A stretch of DNA of 64,000 nucleotides from the NCBI RefSeq assembly GCF_000144915.1, contig NC_014374.1, positions 1,364,001-1,428,000 on the forward strand. Reading direction: 5' to 3'. Every line of letters begins with the position of its first letter. Position 1 is the first letter of the stretch. This document shows, one piece after another, positions 42,290-51,504 of this stretch. Made by a program: the position numbers and the translations under genes. This DNA comes from Acidilobus saccharovorans 345-15 (lineage in GTDB: Archaea; Thermoproteota; Thermoprotei_A; Sulfolobales; Acidilobaceae). The notes below the pieces were generated by a model. The model was not told the DNA's origin, searched no databases, and worked only from the letters and a program-made list of their open reading frames with translations.

Positions 42290-42410
42290 GGTAAGCAGCC
42301 CAGAGCCTGCCCGGGCCCTTGAAGGCCTCCCCTAGAGGTTCACAGGCTTAGTTTTTGTGCTTTGAGCTTCGCGCTGCGGTTCAGCGTGAGGCCCTCCTCA
42401 GGGAACAGCA

Positions 42411-43730
42411 TTACAGAGGCGCGGCTGGCCTGGGTGAGGACACGCTCTCCAGCAGGGCCCTCCTGGTGTCGTAGCCCCTGAGCCTCCAGAGCACCGAGGT
42501 CGCGGCCCCAACGCCCCAGAGGGCTATGTTAAAGAGCACGAACTGCCACTCGCTCCAGCTGCTGGTGACGTAGAGGGACACGTCGTAGGAGGCTATGGGC
42601 ACCGCCCTCACCAGGCCTATCATGGTCGCCCTAATGTGCGTCGGGAAGAGCACCGGCTCATAGATCGTCCTGACGGCCCACGCGAGCTCGCTGAAGACCA
42701 TGTTTAGGAAGAGCAGCGGGTAGAAGAGGGAGAGGAACCCCTGGGAGCCAAGGTAGCGGAGCGCCAAAGCTATTGGTATCATTGAGAGGAAGCCGCCTAC
42801 GTAGGCAAGTAACGTGAAGTTCCTGGTGTCCATGATGTCAGGCAGGAAGGCCGCCGGCACCCCCGCTATGGAAGCGCCCAGGAGGGCCACCAGCTGTATG
42901 AAGTACACCGTGGCGCCGCTGTAGTAGAAGTAGGCTATGGTGAACGCCATGAGGCCGAACGTTAAGTACTGGGAGAGGCCAAGCAGCGCAAGGAAGGCGT
43001 ACCTGCCGCCTATGCCAACTGTCGGGCTCACGCTTGACACCTGCTCGCTGGGCTGCGAGACCAGGGCCGAGGCCTCCCTTGAGGCCCTATCGCTCATCCC
43101 CTTAGTCATGAGCCACCTGACGGACTCCGGCATCGTCGCCCTCACAGCGAAGGTGACAGCCAGCGCGACGGCCGTGGCTACCAGCAGCGCAAGGGCGGCG
43201 TAGAGGTAGGAGTTGGTGCTAGTATACGTAAGGTACAGCACGGCTGCCCCCACGGCGCCCCCTATGTTGTTAAAGTTGGGCGAGAGCACGAGCACCCTGT
43301 TCCTGTACTTGGCCGGCGTGTTCTCAGCGAGGAACGCGAGCGACACGGGCACGTCGCCCTCTATGCCAATTTTCATTACGGCCGCCCCGGCGAGGCCAGC
43401 GAGGACAGCGATAAGCCCCCTGCCGGCCGTGATCACGAGGTCGAGGCCAAGAACTAGGAGGCCGACGCCTATCAGGGACATGGTGACGTAGAAGGCCCCC
43501 TTCCTGGCGAGCGTGGTGTCCGAGAGCCTGCCTATGGCTATGTCACCTATGAAGTCAAACGCATAGAAGGCTATGAGGAAGGCCAGGCTCCTGTGAAACG
43601 CGAAGTACCCCGCGGGGCCTATCATGGCCTCAAGGCCCCATATGAACATGCCGAGGCTCGTTGACGTGAATATTAGCCCGTGGGCCGAGGTCCACCTTGA
43701 GCTGTCGAGCCGACGGGCCAGCTCCTCCAA
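42411..43730 (-). CDS. MFS transporter
   Basis: A 439-residue carrier with about 12 helices. Motif A-like text is weak (IGRLSDTTLARKG), and the segment AFLAENTPAKYRNRVLVLSPNFNNIGGAVG recalls the sugar/organic-acid porter loop PAxxRG. The second half ends with LFPTHIRATMIGLVRAVPI, also typical of that group. TTG start. Convergent with the APC permease. Substrate unknown. Confidence 0.82.
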   Translation of the reverse strand: MEELARRLDSSRWTSAHGLIFTSTSLGMFIWGLEAMIGPAGYFAFHRSLAFLIAFYAFDFIGDIAIGRLSDTTLARKGAFYVTMSLIGVGLLVLGLDLVITAGRGLIAVLAGLAGAAVMKIGIEGDVPVSLAFLAENTPAKYRNRVLVLSPNFNNIGGAVGAAVLYLTYTSTNSYLYAALALLVATAVALAVTFAVRATMPESVRWLMTKGMSDRASREASALVSQPSEQVSSVSPTVGIGGRYAFLALLGLSQYLTFGLMAFTIAYFYYSGATVYFIQLVALLGASIAGVPAAFLPDIMDTRNFTLLAYVGGFLSMIPIALALRYLGSQGFLSLFYPLLFLNMVFSELAWAVRTIYEPVLFPTHIRATMIGLVRAVPIASYDVSLYVTSSWSEWQFVLFNIALWGVGAATSVLWRLRGYDTRRALLESVSSPRPAAPL

Positions 43731-43829
43731 GCCCTACACCGCGTTGTTACTACTGGGGGTGGTAAAATGCCTTTCCTACATAGGTTGGGCTGATGTAGAA
43801 AGGTGCGAGGAAGAGTCCCCTAAAAAGGC

Positions 43830-43940
43830 CTACCACTGGGGCGGCAGGAAGGCCTGAGCCACTAACATGGCCTCACAGGGAGGCATGGGGGAGTAGACCT
43901 CAGGCGACTGCCTCCTCTTGGACTTCCTCAGCAGGCTCAC
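43830..43940 (-). CDS. 36-residue basic small protein of unknown function
   Basis: A short gene with strong expression signals: GTG start, a near-perfect ribosome site GAGGTGAT 6 nt upstream, and TTTAAAAAC about 55 nt upstream as TATA box. The product begins MSLLRKSKRRQSPEVYSPMP, then PCEAMLVAQAFLPPQW. A basic head is followed by a Pro/aromatic tail with one Cys; no membrane helix. It resembles no family known to me. It lies between an MFS gene and a sedolisin gene. Confidence 0.55.
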   Translation of the reverse strand: MSLLRKSKRRQSPEVYSPMPPCEAMLVAQAFLPPQW

Positions 43941-44093
43941 TTGCTATCACCTCTTTTTGCCTTAGTTATTAGTATAGGATAGCGGGCGAAGTTTTTAAAC
44001 AGTAACACTTATCGCGCCGGGTCTATCCCAGCTCAGTGGGAATTAAATGAGGCGGCGGTCCTGCACATCGCTCCGGCCCTCCGGCCTTGTTCA

Positions 44094-47000
44094 ATGAATA
44101 TTAACGCCTCCAACGGTCAGCTACTGGGTGGCCGCTTGAAGGGAGTCCTGGGCCTCCTGCTGGTGGCTATTCTCCTGATAGCGATGGTATCGCCTGCAGA
44201 GGCGGAGGCCATGGGGATTAGGCCGCAGCAGCCGCCACAGAGGCTCGCCGAGCCGCTGCCGGGCTTCAGGCTGGTAGGCCAGGCGCCTCCGCAGTCGCAG
44301 GTTGTTGGTGTCCTCTACGTGCCGCTGAGGGACGTGCCCCTCATATTCTACTACGCCCAGGCCGTCAGCGACCCCGGCTCGCCGCTCTACCATAAGTTCC
44401 TGACGCCCTCCCAGGCAGCAAGCATGTTCTACCCCTCAGGGGAGGTAAGGGAGGCCGTGGGCTACCTCAGGTCCCACGGCCTGAGGGTGATAGCTGTCGC
44501 GGGCTCAATGATAGCCTTCAGCGGCCCGGCCTCGGCCATAGAGAGGGCCCTGGGGGTCTCAATAGGGGTCTTCAGCAACGGCACCTCCAGCTACTACGCC
44601 GTCACAGGCTACAGGGGCAACCCGCTGGGCCTACTGCCCTACGTCTCAAACGTCACGGGCCTCGTTTTCAGGCCGCTGCTATCGCTCGCCTCATTCACGC
44701 CAATTAAGGGCCAGGAGGTGTACGTGACCACCGAGGCCTACCCCCTGACCAAGGTGGCCCTCGCCTATAACGTGACGCCGCTCTACTCCAGGGGCTACAC
44801 GGGACAGGGGGTAAACGTTGGAATTGTCGACCTCTATGGCGACCCTGAGATCTACCAGGTAATGTCTTATTACGATAAGGCGTTCGGCCTCCCGCCGGTC
44901 AACCTCACGGTCGTGCCCATAGGCCCATATAACCCTAACCTGGGCGTGCTGACGGGCTGGGACGTGGAGATAGACCTGGACGTGGAGGCAGTGCACTCCA
45001 TTGCGCCGAGGGCCCACATATACCTTTACATAGCGGCTGGCTACCTGCCGCTCTCCGCAGTGATAGCCTACATAGACCAGCACGACAACGTCTCAATAGT
45101 GAGCCAGAGCTTCGGCATACCGGAGTCCATGTTCTCTAACATGGGGGCGCCATTCTACTACTACAACGTCTACCTGAGCGACGTCTACTACGCCCTCGGC
45201 GCGGCGGAGGGCATAACATTCCTGGCGGCCAGCGGCAACGGCGGGGGCATGGGCTACAGCGCTGGGCCCGTGGGGGACGTCAACTACCCTGCCTCCTCGC
45301 CCTGGGTTTTGGCGGTGGGGGGCACCACGACGTACCTGGACTTTTACCCCAACGGCAGCGTGAGCTCCTATTACAGCACTGCCTGGTCCTCGGCGGGCTT
45401 CGTGCCGTACATGCAGAACGTGGGCGGCTCCACGGGCGGCTACAGCGCCTATGAGCCGATGCCGTGGTGGCAGGAGGGGGTGGCGCCGAGGCCCCCCGAG
45501 GGCTTCCCGCACGGCAGGGCCGTGCCCGACGTCTCGGCCAACGCAAACATATTCCCAGGCGTCTATGAGGTGACATACAATAACGTAACTATAGTCGAGG
45601 GAGGCACTAGCGAGGCGTCGCCCCTGACGGCTGGCCTCCTGGCCCTGGTCGAGGGCTACGTTGGCCACGGGCTCGGCCTCATAGCGCCAACGCTCTACGC
45701 GATGTACAGGGCCTACCCAGCGGCCATAGATGGGGTCACCTTCGGCTACAACATACCGTGGAGGGCCAGGGGCAACTACAGCCTCGTCACGGGCCTAGGC
45801 ACTATAAACGCTGGCCAGCTGGCCTTCGCGTTGAGCAACAAATACATAATGGACAGGGTCAAGTCGATGCTCCCGTCCCTCTCAGTTAAGGTCAACGTCA
45901 TCGGCGCGCCGAGCGACCTGGAGCTGGTGCCGGGGCACAGGGTGACGGTCGTAGCTAACATAACATACCCTGACGGGGCCCCTGTGGCCTTCGGCAGCTT
46001 CCAGGTGACTCTGGAGACAGCCCAGGGGGTCGGGCTCACGCAAAGCATGACGTTCAACGGCACCCTCTGGGAGGCAGAGGTTACAGTGCCGGCCAACGTC
46101 TCAGGCCCCACGCTAATAGTTGTGGGCGGCTCCTCGGGGGGCCTCAGGGGCGAGTCGTTCATCGAGGGCTTCATAGGCTACTTTGTGTCGTTCGCGTACC
46201 CCACCGCCGCGTACCCGTGGGACCCCTCGCTTGGGCTCCCGGTAGAGGTCAACCTGACGTACGTTAACGGGACGCCGGGGCCCCAGATAACCTATAACGT
46301 GTCGCTGCTGTACTATAATTACGTCACGAACTCCTACTCGGTTTACAACAGCACTGTAATTGTGGTTCAGGGCAACTTCGCCCAGGGCGTGGTGACGTTC
46401 CGCGCGCCCTACGGCTACGTGCTCATGGAGGCCAGGCCGCCGGCCTTCGGCGTGGTGCCGATGTTCTTCGGGGACAGCCTGCAGGACACGGTTGTCCTCG
46501 GCGAGAGCGCCATGATGCCTGGCACAGTTGAGCCAGGCCAGGATATAGTTGTCATGGGCTACGTGCTCCCGCCCGTTGAGACCCAGGCCTACACCTCCTA
46601 CAGCACGGGCCAGTCCCTCTTCGACACCATAGCGTTGGGCAGCAACGTCACGGTGACCCTTGAGTACCTCAACGGGACGCCCGTGGCCTCCTCCCAGGCG
46701 TTCTACGACCCGGCCCTGGGCTACTACCTGGGTACCCTGAAGGTGCCGCAGCTGAGGCCTGGCCTCTACTGGGTGCTGCTCAACGCCTCCTATAACTCCA
46801 CCACGCTGGGCGGCCTCGTGGAGGGCTACGGGGTCGACATGATATACGTGGGGCAGCAGCTCAATATCAGGGCCTGGGCCGCGCCTAGCGAGCCGGCCGA
46901 GGGGCAGGGGGTGACCATTTACGCGGACGTCACCTACCAGAACGGCACCCCCGTCAGGTACGGCCTCTTCTCGGCGGTCCTGGTGCCCAAGGCAGATGCC

Positions 47001-47969
47001 AGCGCCTACTGGCAGCTTGACGGCGAGCCGCAGGCCACAGTAATGCTTTACTACAACTCGACCCTCGGCCTGTGGGTCGGCAGCGCCGTCATGCCATCAC
47101 TTTACTCGCAGGGGAGCACGGGGCTCTCGGGCCTCTACCTCGGAGAGCCCTGGGTCGCCGTCATCACGGGAGCGTCGTTTAACGGCATGCCTGCCAGGCC
47201 AGCGGTAAACGTAACTATAATGGAGACCAAGTACGCCTACTACGCCAACGAGACCCTCGGGCCCGGCAGCTTCTACCCCTATGACGACCTCTTCTATGAC
47301 GTTAACATAACTGGCTACAGCGGCCCCATAGAGGACTCCATCCTCAACGGCACGGTCTACATAGTGGACAGCAACGTGACCCTGGTAAACGTGAGGTCCC
47401 TGGGCCGGCTCTACTTGGTCAACAGCACGGCGAAGCTGATGGAGTCCCAGCTCAGCTACCTTGGCGTGAGGGGCGGCACGGTGTACCTCTACGCCTCAGA
47501 CGTGGTTAACAGGCTGAGCTCCAACGGCACGGTCAGCTACGTGCTGCCCAGCAGGCTGATGAACATAATAGAGCTTGACACCAACACTGCAATAGCCAAC
47601 CTCAGCAGGCAGCTGAGGTCCATCTATTACTACCTGAACTCAAGGATATCCAGCCTCAACCAGACCGCTGAGGGCCTAAGCCTCTCGCTGAGGGAGCTGA
47701 ACAGCACCGTGGCGATGTTGAGCGGTGACGTCGCCAAGCAGTCCGAGGAGCTGAGCTCCAACGTCACCCAGCTGAGCCTCCAGCTCCACTTCCTTAGCCA
47801 GGAGGTCAACGCCGCGAACTCCACAGCCCTTGAGGCGCAGGCCGGCTCCCAGAGGGCCCTGAGGGAGGCAGGCCTTTACATGGACGCTATGGTGGTCAGC
47901 GCGGCCTCGGCTATAATCTCAGTGGCGGCGCTGGTAAGTGTGACAAGAAAAAGCAAGAGGGGTTCCTAG
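44094..47969 (+). CDS. Membrane-anchored sedolisin (S53) protease with Ig-like domains and coiled coil
   Basis: A 1291-residue secreted acid protease. Order: signal helix (about 18-35); pro-kumamolisin domain (PGFRLVGQAP to about 200); S53 catalytic domain with E292-x3-D296 (DVEIDLDVEAVHS) and nucleophile S506 in GGTSEASP; beta-sandwich repeats, each opening with phrases like EPAEGQGVTIYADVTYQNGTPVRYG; Asn-rich strands; a heptad-like coiled coil (about 1160-1265); a C-terminal helix and KSKRGS. The oxyanion residue, Asp in most sedolisins (SxGD), is N382 here (ASGNGGG), as in subtilisins. It would work at low pH on the cell surface. ATG start; GGAATTAAAT at 44039-44048 is a likely promoter element. 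Confidence 0.9.
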   Translation: MNINASNGQLLGGRLKGVLGLLLVAILLIAMVSPAEAEAMGIRPQQPPQRLAEPLPGFRLVGQAPPQSQVVGVLYVPLRDVPLIFYYAQAVSDPGSPLYHKFLTPSQAASMFYPSGEVREAVGYLRSHGLRVIAVAGSMIAFSGPASAIERALGVSIGVFSNGTSSYYAVTGYRGNPLGLLPYVSNVTGLVFRPLLSLASFTPIKGQEVYVTTEAYPLTKVALAYNVTPLYSRGYTGQGVNVGIVDLYGDPEIYQVMSYYDKAFGLPPVNLTVVPIGPYNPNLGVLTGWDVEIDLDVEAVHSIAPRAHIYLYIAAGYLPLSAVIAYIDQHDNVSIVSQSFGIPESMFSNMGAPFYYYNVYLSDVYYALGAAEGITFLAASGNGGGMGYSAGPVGDVNYPASSPWVLAVGGTTTYLDFYPNGSVSSYYSTAWSSAGFVPYMQNVGGSTGGYSAYEPMPWWQEGVAPRPPEGFPHGRAVPDVSANANIFPGVYEVTYNNVTIVEGGTSEASPLTAGLLALVEGYVGHGLGLIAPTLYAMYRAYPAAIDGVTFGYNIPWRARGNYSLVTGLGTINAGQLAFALSNKYIMDRVKSMLPSLSVKVNVIGAPSDLELVPGHRVTVVANITYPDGAPVAFGSFQVTLETAQGVGLTQSMTFNGTLWEAEVTVPANVSGPTLIVVGGSSGGLRGESFIEGFIGYFVSFAYPTAAYPWDPSLGLPVEVNLTYVNGTPGPQITYNVSLLYYNYVTNSYSVYNSTVIVVQGNFAQGVVTFRAPYGYVLMEARPPAFGVVPMFFGDSLQDTVVLGESAMMPGTVEPGQDIVVMGYVLPPVETQAYTSYSTGQSLFDTIALGSNVTVTLEYLNGTPVASSQAFYDPALGYYLGTLKVPQLRPGLYWVLLNASYNSTTLGGLVEGYGVDMIYVGQQLNIRAWAAPSEPAEGQGVTIYADVTYQNGTPVRYGLFSAVLVPKADASAYWQLDGEPQATVMLYYNSTLGLWVGSAVMPSLYSQGSTGLSGLYLGEPWVAVITGASFNGMPARPAVNVTIMETKYAYYANETLGPGSFYPYDDLFYDVNITGYSGPIEDSILNGTVYIVDSNVTLVNVRSLGRLYLVNSTAKLMESQLSYLGVRGGTVYLYASDVVNRLSSNGTVSYVLPSRLMNIIELDTNTAIANLSRQLRSIYYYLNSRISSLNQTAEGLSLSLRELNSTVAMLSGDVAKQSEELSSNVTQLSLQLHFLSQEVNAANSTALEAQAGSQRALREAGLYMDAMVVSAASAIISVAALVSVTRKSKRGS

Positions 47970-47981
47970 CGGAGGGAACCG

Positions 47982-49517
47982 TCAGAGCCTCCTCGGCTCG
48001 AAGGGAGCAGCTATATAGTAGGGCTCAGTGGCCGCCGCCGTGGTAGTGGTCGTGCTGGTGTAGGCCTCCATGTCCTGGACCCACGCCGCGGCGGCCTGCT
48101 GCAGCGCCTGGGAGGCGTTTGTTATCTGCCCCTCAAGGTAGCCGAGCACCTCCTTCTCAAGGGCCGGCTCAAGGGCGGTGGTGCTTATCGAGACCGCAGG
48201 TATGGCGGCGTAAGCGTGCTCCGCCGCGTAGTAGGTGGCGTTTATCCACTCCCTCTCATATGCTGGGAGCGAGCTGTTCTCGAGCAGCAAGTGGTAGGCC
48301 TCCTTCGATATTGGGAAGTTGGTCATGTTGTAAAACGAGGCCACCTGCAGCTGCGGGCTTGCTATGAAGCTCAGGAACTCCAGCGCCGCTGCCTTGTGCT
48401 GCGAGTACTTGCTGACGCCGAAGAACGTGGCGCCGCCGAGGGCGTAGCCTCCAGGCGCGGGGGCAAGCCTTATCTCGGACAGGTTGTTCTTGTTGGTGAA
48501 GTAGGAGAGCTGTATCGCGAATATGAAGCCTCCTGGGGCGTAGTTGGGCTCCTCCAGCAGGGGCACTATGTTATCATAGGACACCAGGAGCTGGGTGGGC
48601 GGCGGCATGTAGCTGACGAGCTGCCTCTGGACCTCTAGGGCCTCAACGCCTGCTGTGCTGTTGAACGCGGGCGGCGGGAAGCCGTGGCCCCACCAGCTCG
48701 GCACGCACCCCATGAACAGGTCGCCGTAGAGGGGCATCATTCCCATGACGTTGCCGCAGCTCAGGCTGCTGTTGTGCATGTAGTACCACTCGAAGACGAG
48801 GGCGTATGCCTCATAGAGGTCTAGGTCGCCCGGCTGGTCCCAGAGCAGTATACCGTACTTCGTTATGTTGTGGCTCACGAAGAACTTGTCTACATCCACG
48901 ACCTGGCTCCAGTTGCTCCAGGTCCAGGGGTTGAGGCTGAAGCCGTACTCCTCCTGGAACTCGTGTTGCAGCGTGGCGTTGTCAAAGTAGTTGGCGTAGT
49001 AGGCCAACAGCATGACGCTGGTCCCCCTGGCCACGCCGTAGGTCACGTTATTTATGGTGCCTCCCAGGGCCTGGACAGGGTAGATCAGGTCTGACTCATT
49101 TATGTAGGTTGAGTTGAGCGGCACCAGGTAGGGTATGAACTCCATGGCGTTGGCGGGCGTGTAGGTTATGATGTCATACTTGCTCTCCCCGGCCTCCAGC
49201 TCGGTCAGCTCGTTGGTGACGTACTGCGTGAACGGGAACGCTATAACCTGCACCTGTATGTTAGGGTGCTCCTTCTCAAAGAGGCGCGCCGCGAAGTCCA
49301 TGAAGCCCTGGCCCGAGGGGCCGGTGTAGGTGACCACCGTTATTGTGACCTGGGGGCCTGACGATGAAGTTGTTGCGGTAGAAGTTGACTGAGAGCTAGT
49401 GGAGGTAGTAGCTGTCGTTGTCCTGGGCCTTGAGTAGTATAGGAAGGCGCCGACGGCAGCGACTATAACCACAATAATTACGACCGCCGCGAGGGTCGCC
49501 CTGCTCAGGGAGTTCAA
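47982..49517 (-). CDS. ABC sugar-binding protein, family 1 (membrane-anchored)
   Basis: A 511-residue SBP_bac_1 protein. The TTG start (after GGTGAT) gives NSLSRATLAAVVIIVVIVAAVGAFLYY as N-terminal anchor, then a Thr/Ser stalk (about 32-62) and the binding domain: VTVVTYTGPSGQGFMDFAARLFEKEHPNIQVQVIAFPFTQYV, VGVSKYSQHKAAALEFLSFIASPQLQVASFYNMTNFPISKEAY. A longer reading to 49685 overlaps the opposite gene and is rejected. It is a paralogue of the divergent gene at 49652. No permease or ATPase is adjacent. Ligand probably a mono- or oligosaccharide. Confidence 0.88.
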   Translation of the reverse strand: MNSLSRATLAAVVIIVVIVAAVGAFLYYSRPRTTTATTSTSSQSTSTATTSSSGPQVTITVVTYTGPSGQGFMDFAARLFEKEHPNIQVQVIAFPFTQYVTNELTELEAGESKYDIITYTPANAMEFIPYLVPLNSTYINESDLIYPVQALGGTINNVTYGVARGTSVMLLAYYANYFDNATLQHEFQEEYGFSLNPWTWSNWSQVVDVDKFFVSHNITKYGILLWDQPGDLDLYEAYALVFEWYYMHNSSLSCGNVMGMMPLYGDLFMGCVPSWWGHGFPPPAFNSTAGVEALEVQRQLVSYMPPPTQLLVSYDNIVPLLEEPNYAPGGFIFAIQLSYFTNKNNLSEIRLAPAPGGYALGGATFFGVSKYSQHKAAALEFLSFIASPQLQVASFYNMTNFPISKEAYHLLLENSSLPAYEREWINATYYAAEHAYAAIPAVSISTTALEPALEKEVLGYLEGQITNASQALQQAAAAWVQDMEAYTSTTTTTAAATEPYYIAAPFEPRRL

Positions 49518-49651
49518 ACTATCACCTACTTTCCCCGGCTGAAAGTGAAATAAAAGCTGTAGGGCCCTGGAGCGCCGCCGAACATATATAGAGAACAGCC
49601 GTTTATGTAGGTTCAGTAGGTAACCTTTAAATAGAAGGGTACGACTTAAAA
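49518..49651. promoter_or_regulatory. Divergent promoter of the paired binding-protein genes
   Basis: Plus-strand CCTTTAAATAG at about 49625-49635 lies 17-27 nt before the ATG at 49652, giving a leaderless message. On the minus strand CTTTTATTT at about 49548-49556 serves the opposite gene. TAGGTTCAGTAGGTAACC at 49607-49624 has a direct GTAGGT repeat that could bind a regulator. Confidence 0.5.
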
Positions 49652-51091
49652 ATGGTGGTTGCCCTGAACAGGGCCTCGATCTCAAGGGCTGTCCTAGGAG
49701 CAGTCATAGTAGTTGTTGTGGTTGTGGCGGCCCTCGGTGCCTACTACGCGGCCACGGCGACCAGGAGGCCTGTCACCCTGACAGTGGTCACCTACAGCGG
49801 CGCCCCGGCCCAGCCGCTGCTCAGCCTTGCGGCCAGCTTGTTTGAGAAGGAGCACCCCGGCGTCAAGGTTGACGTGGTCACGTTCCCCTACAGTGAGTAC
49901 ATATCGAACGAGCTCTCGGTGCTTGAGGCCAAGAGCCCGGAGTACGACGTGGTCACCTACACTACGACTACCGTGGGCCAGGTGGCGCCTTACCTGCTGC
50001 CCCTGAACTCCTCAGTCATAAACGAGAGCGACATACTTCCGCCTGACCTGCACGCTGCAGGCCTCTACTACAACCCCCTGACAGGCAACACGACGTGGGT
50101 GGGCGTGCCCATACAGACCGACGGCATAGTTATACTTTACAACGCCAAGTACTTCGACAACGCCACCCTGCAGCAGGAGTTCTACAACGAGTACCACGTG
50201 CAGCTGAGCCCGGAGACCTGGGGCAACTGGAGCACCGTACTTGACGTTGACAAGTTCTTCGTCAGCCACAACATAACCAAGTACGGGTTGCTGCTGTACA
50301 CTGACCAGGCCGACCTGCCGGCGAACTCGTTCATGGCGGTCTTCGGGTGGTACTACGTCAGGAACTCGAGCCTCAACTGCGGGAACCTGTTTGGAATGAC
50401 AAGCTTTGGCACAATGTTCATGGGGTGCGTGCCCAGCTGGTGGGGCCACGGCTTCCCGCCGCCCGCCATAAACACCTCGGCCGGGGTGCAGGCGCTGGAG
50501 ACGCTCAAGGAGCTCGTCAGCTACATGCCGCCGCCCACCCAGCTCCAGGTAACATTCTACAACTCGCTGCCCCTGATGCTCAGCGGCCAGGCTCCGGCCA
50601 TAGCTGGCTACCTGGGCCAGCTGCCGAGCATAGCCAACAGCTCCAACGCGAGCTTGGTCGGGGTCGCCCCGCTGCCGGGGGACTCAATAAGGATAGGGCT
50701 GACCTACATAGGGGTTAGCAGGTACTCGCAGCACAAGCAGCTCGCCCTTGAGTTCCTCCAGCTCGTCGAGTCCCCGCAGTTCCAGGTGGAGGCGTTCCTC
50801 AGGACTTTCGTGTTCCCGTCAAGCAGGCAGGCGTATCAGATGATAATATCGAACACTTCCATACCGGCGTACCTGAGGCAGTGGGCCCAGGCAGCCCTCG
50901 CCGCAGCTGGGAAGACCGCATACGTGGCGCCTTACTTCCCTGCCATAACGTCGTCTGTGAACAGCCAGGTCGGCGAGTACCTCTTTAACTACATAGTTGG
51001 CACAACGCCCAGCGCGGAGCAGGCCCTCCAGCAGGCGGCGGCGACCCTGGCCAGGGCGATAGAGGTCTACTACAGCGGCAGCTCATCATAA
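49652..51091 (+). CDS. ABC sugar-binding protein, family 1 (membrane-anchored)
   Basis: A 479-residue paralogue of the gene at 47982, sharing WGNWSTVLDVDKFFVSHNITKYG-type text, CVPSWWGHGFPPP and ISRYSQHK-type phrases. N-terminal helix (RAVLGAVIVVVVVVAALGAYYAA) but almost no stalk. The binding domain begins LTVVTYSGAPAQPLLSLAASLFEKEHPGVKV. ATG start, leaderless. The two copies probably arose by duplication and inversion and may bind different sugars while sharing permeases encoded elsewhere. Confidence 0.88.
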   Translation: MVVALNRASISRAVLGAVIVVVVVVAALGAYYAATATRRPVTLTVVTYSGAPAQPLLSLAASLFEKEHPGVKVDVVTFPYSEYISNELSVLEAKSPEYDVVTYTTTTVGQVAPYLLPLNSSVINESDILPPDLHAAGLYYNPLTGNTTWVGVPIQTDGIVILYNAKYFDNATLQQEFYNEYHVQLSPETWGNWSTVLDVDKFFVSHNITKYGLLLYTDQADLPANSFMAVFGWYYVRNSSLNCGNLFGMTSFGTMFMGCVPSWWGHGFPPPAINTSAGVQALETLKELVSYMPPPTQLQVTFYNSLPLMLSGQAPAIAGYLGQLPSIANSSNASLVGVAPLPGDSIRIGLTYIGVSRYSQHKQLALEFLQLVESPQFQVEAFLRTFVFPSSRQAYQMIISNTSIPAYLRQWAQAALAAAGKTAYVAPYFPAITSSVNSQVGEYLFNYIVGTTPSAEQALQQAAATLARAIEVYYSGSSS

Positions 51092-51504
51092 ACCAGCCTT
51101 GGGGTGAAGCCTTTTTAATATGAAACGTTAAAGCGCTGTGAGTTAAAGTACCGTGGGCTTAAATCAACGGGGCATGTAATATACTGTGTAACTACCATCA
51201 TTTGTTAATGGGGCCTTCCGCTAGTGCCCGCTCTCCTTGGGAAGCCGCGCCCCCGAAGCTTAGGCCTCCCACGGCTCACATGGGAAGAACTTAAGGGCAG
51301 CGCCCGCGGGGGACCGTTAATTTAGGTTAACTTAAATATTTTAATAAAAATAAAAATTTGAGTTGATGGCGCCCCTCCCAGGCGGCCCCTGGGGAGTATC
51401 GGCTAAGCGTCAGGGCGGGCTTAAATAGTCCCAAGCGGACTCAGAGAGACAGGGGAGGTACACCCGGGCCCCACCACGTGAACTCACGGAGGGGCCAAGG
51501 CTCG
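51092..51504 (+). promoter_or_regulatory. CRISPR leader and upstream intergenic region
   Basis: No coding gene over about 410 bp. The first half has several TATA-like patches without a gene. From about 51325 an AT-rich block (TTAACTTAAATATTTTAATA and following A/T) is followed by GC-rich sequence. GGCTTAAATAG at 51418-51428 is a good TATA box for a pre-crRNA starting about 51450, heading into the array. The leader is placed here because the opposite array end has the decayed repeat. Confidence 0.6.

Noticed and set aside
51092-51330. Mobile-element remnant before the CRISPR leader
   Set aside because: No terminal inverted repeats, target duplications or transposase fragments were seen.
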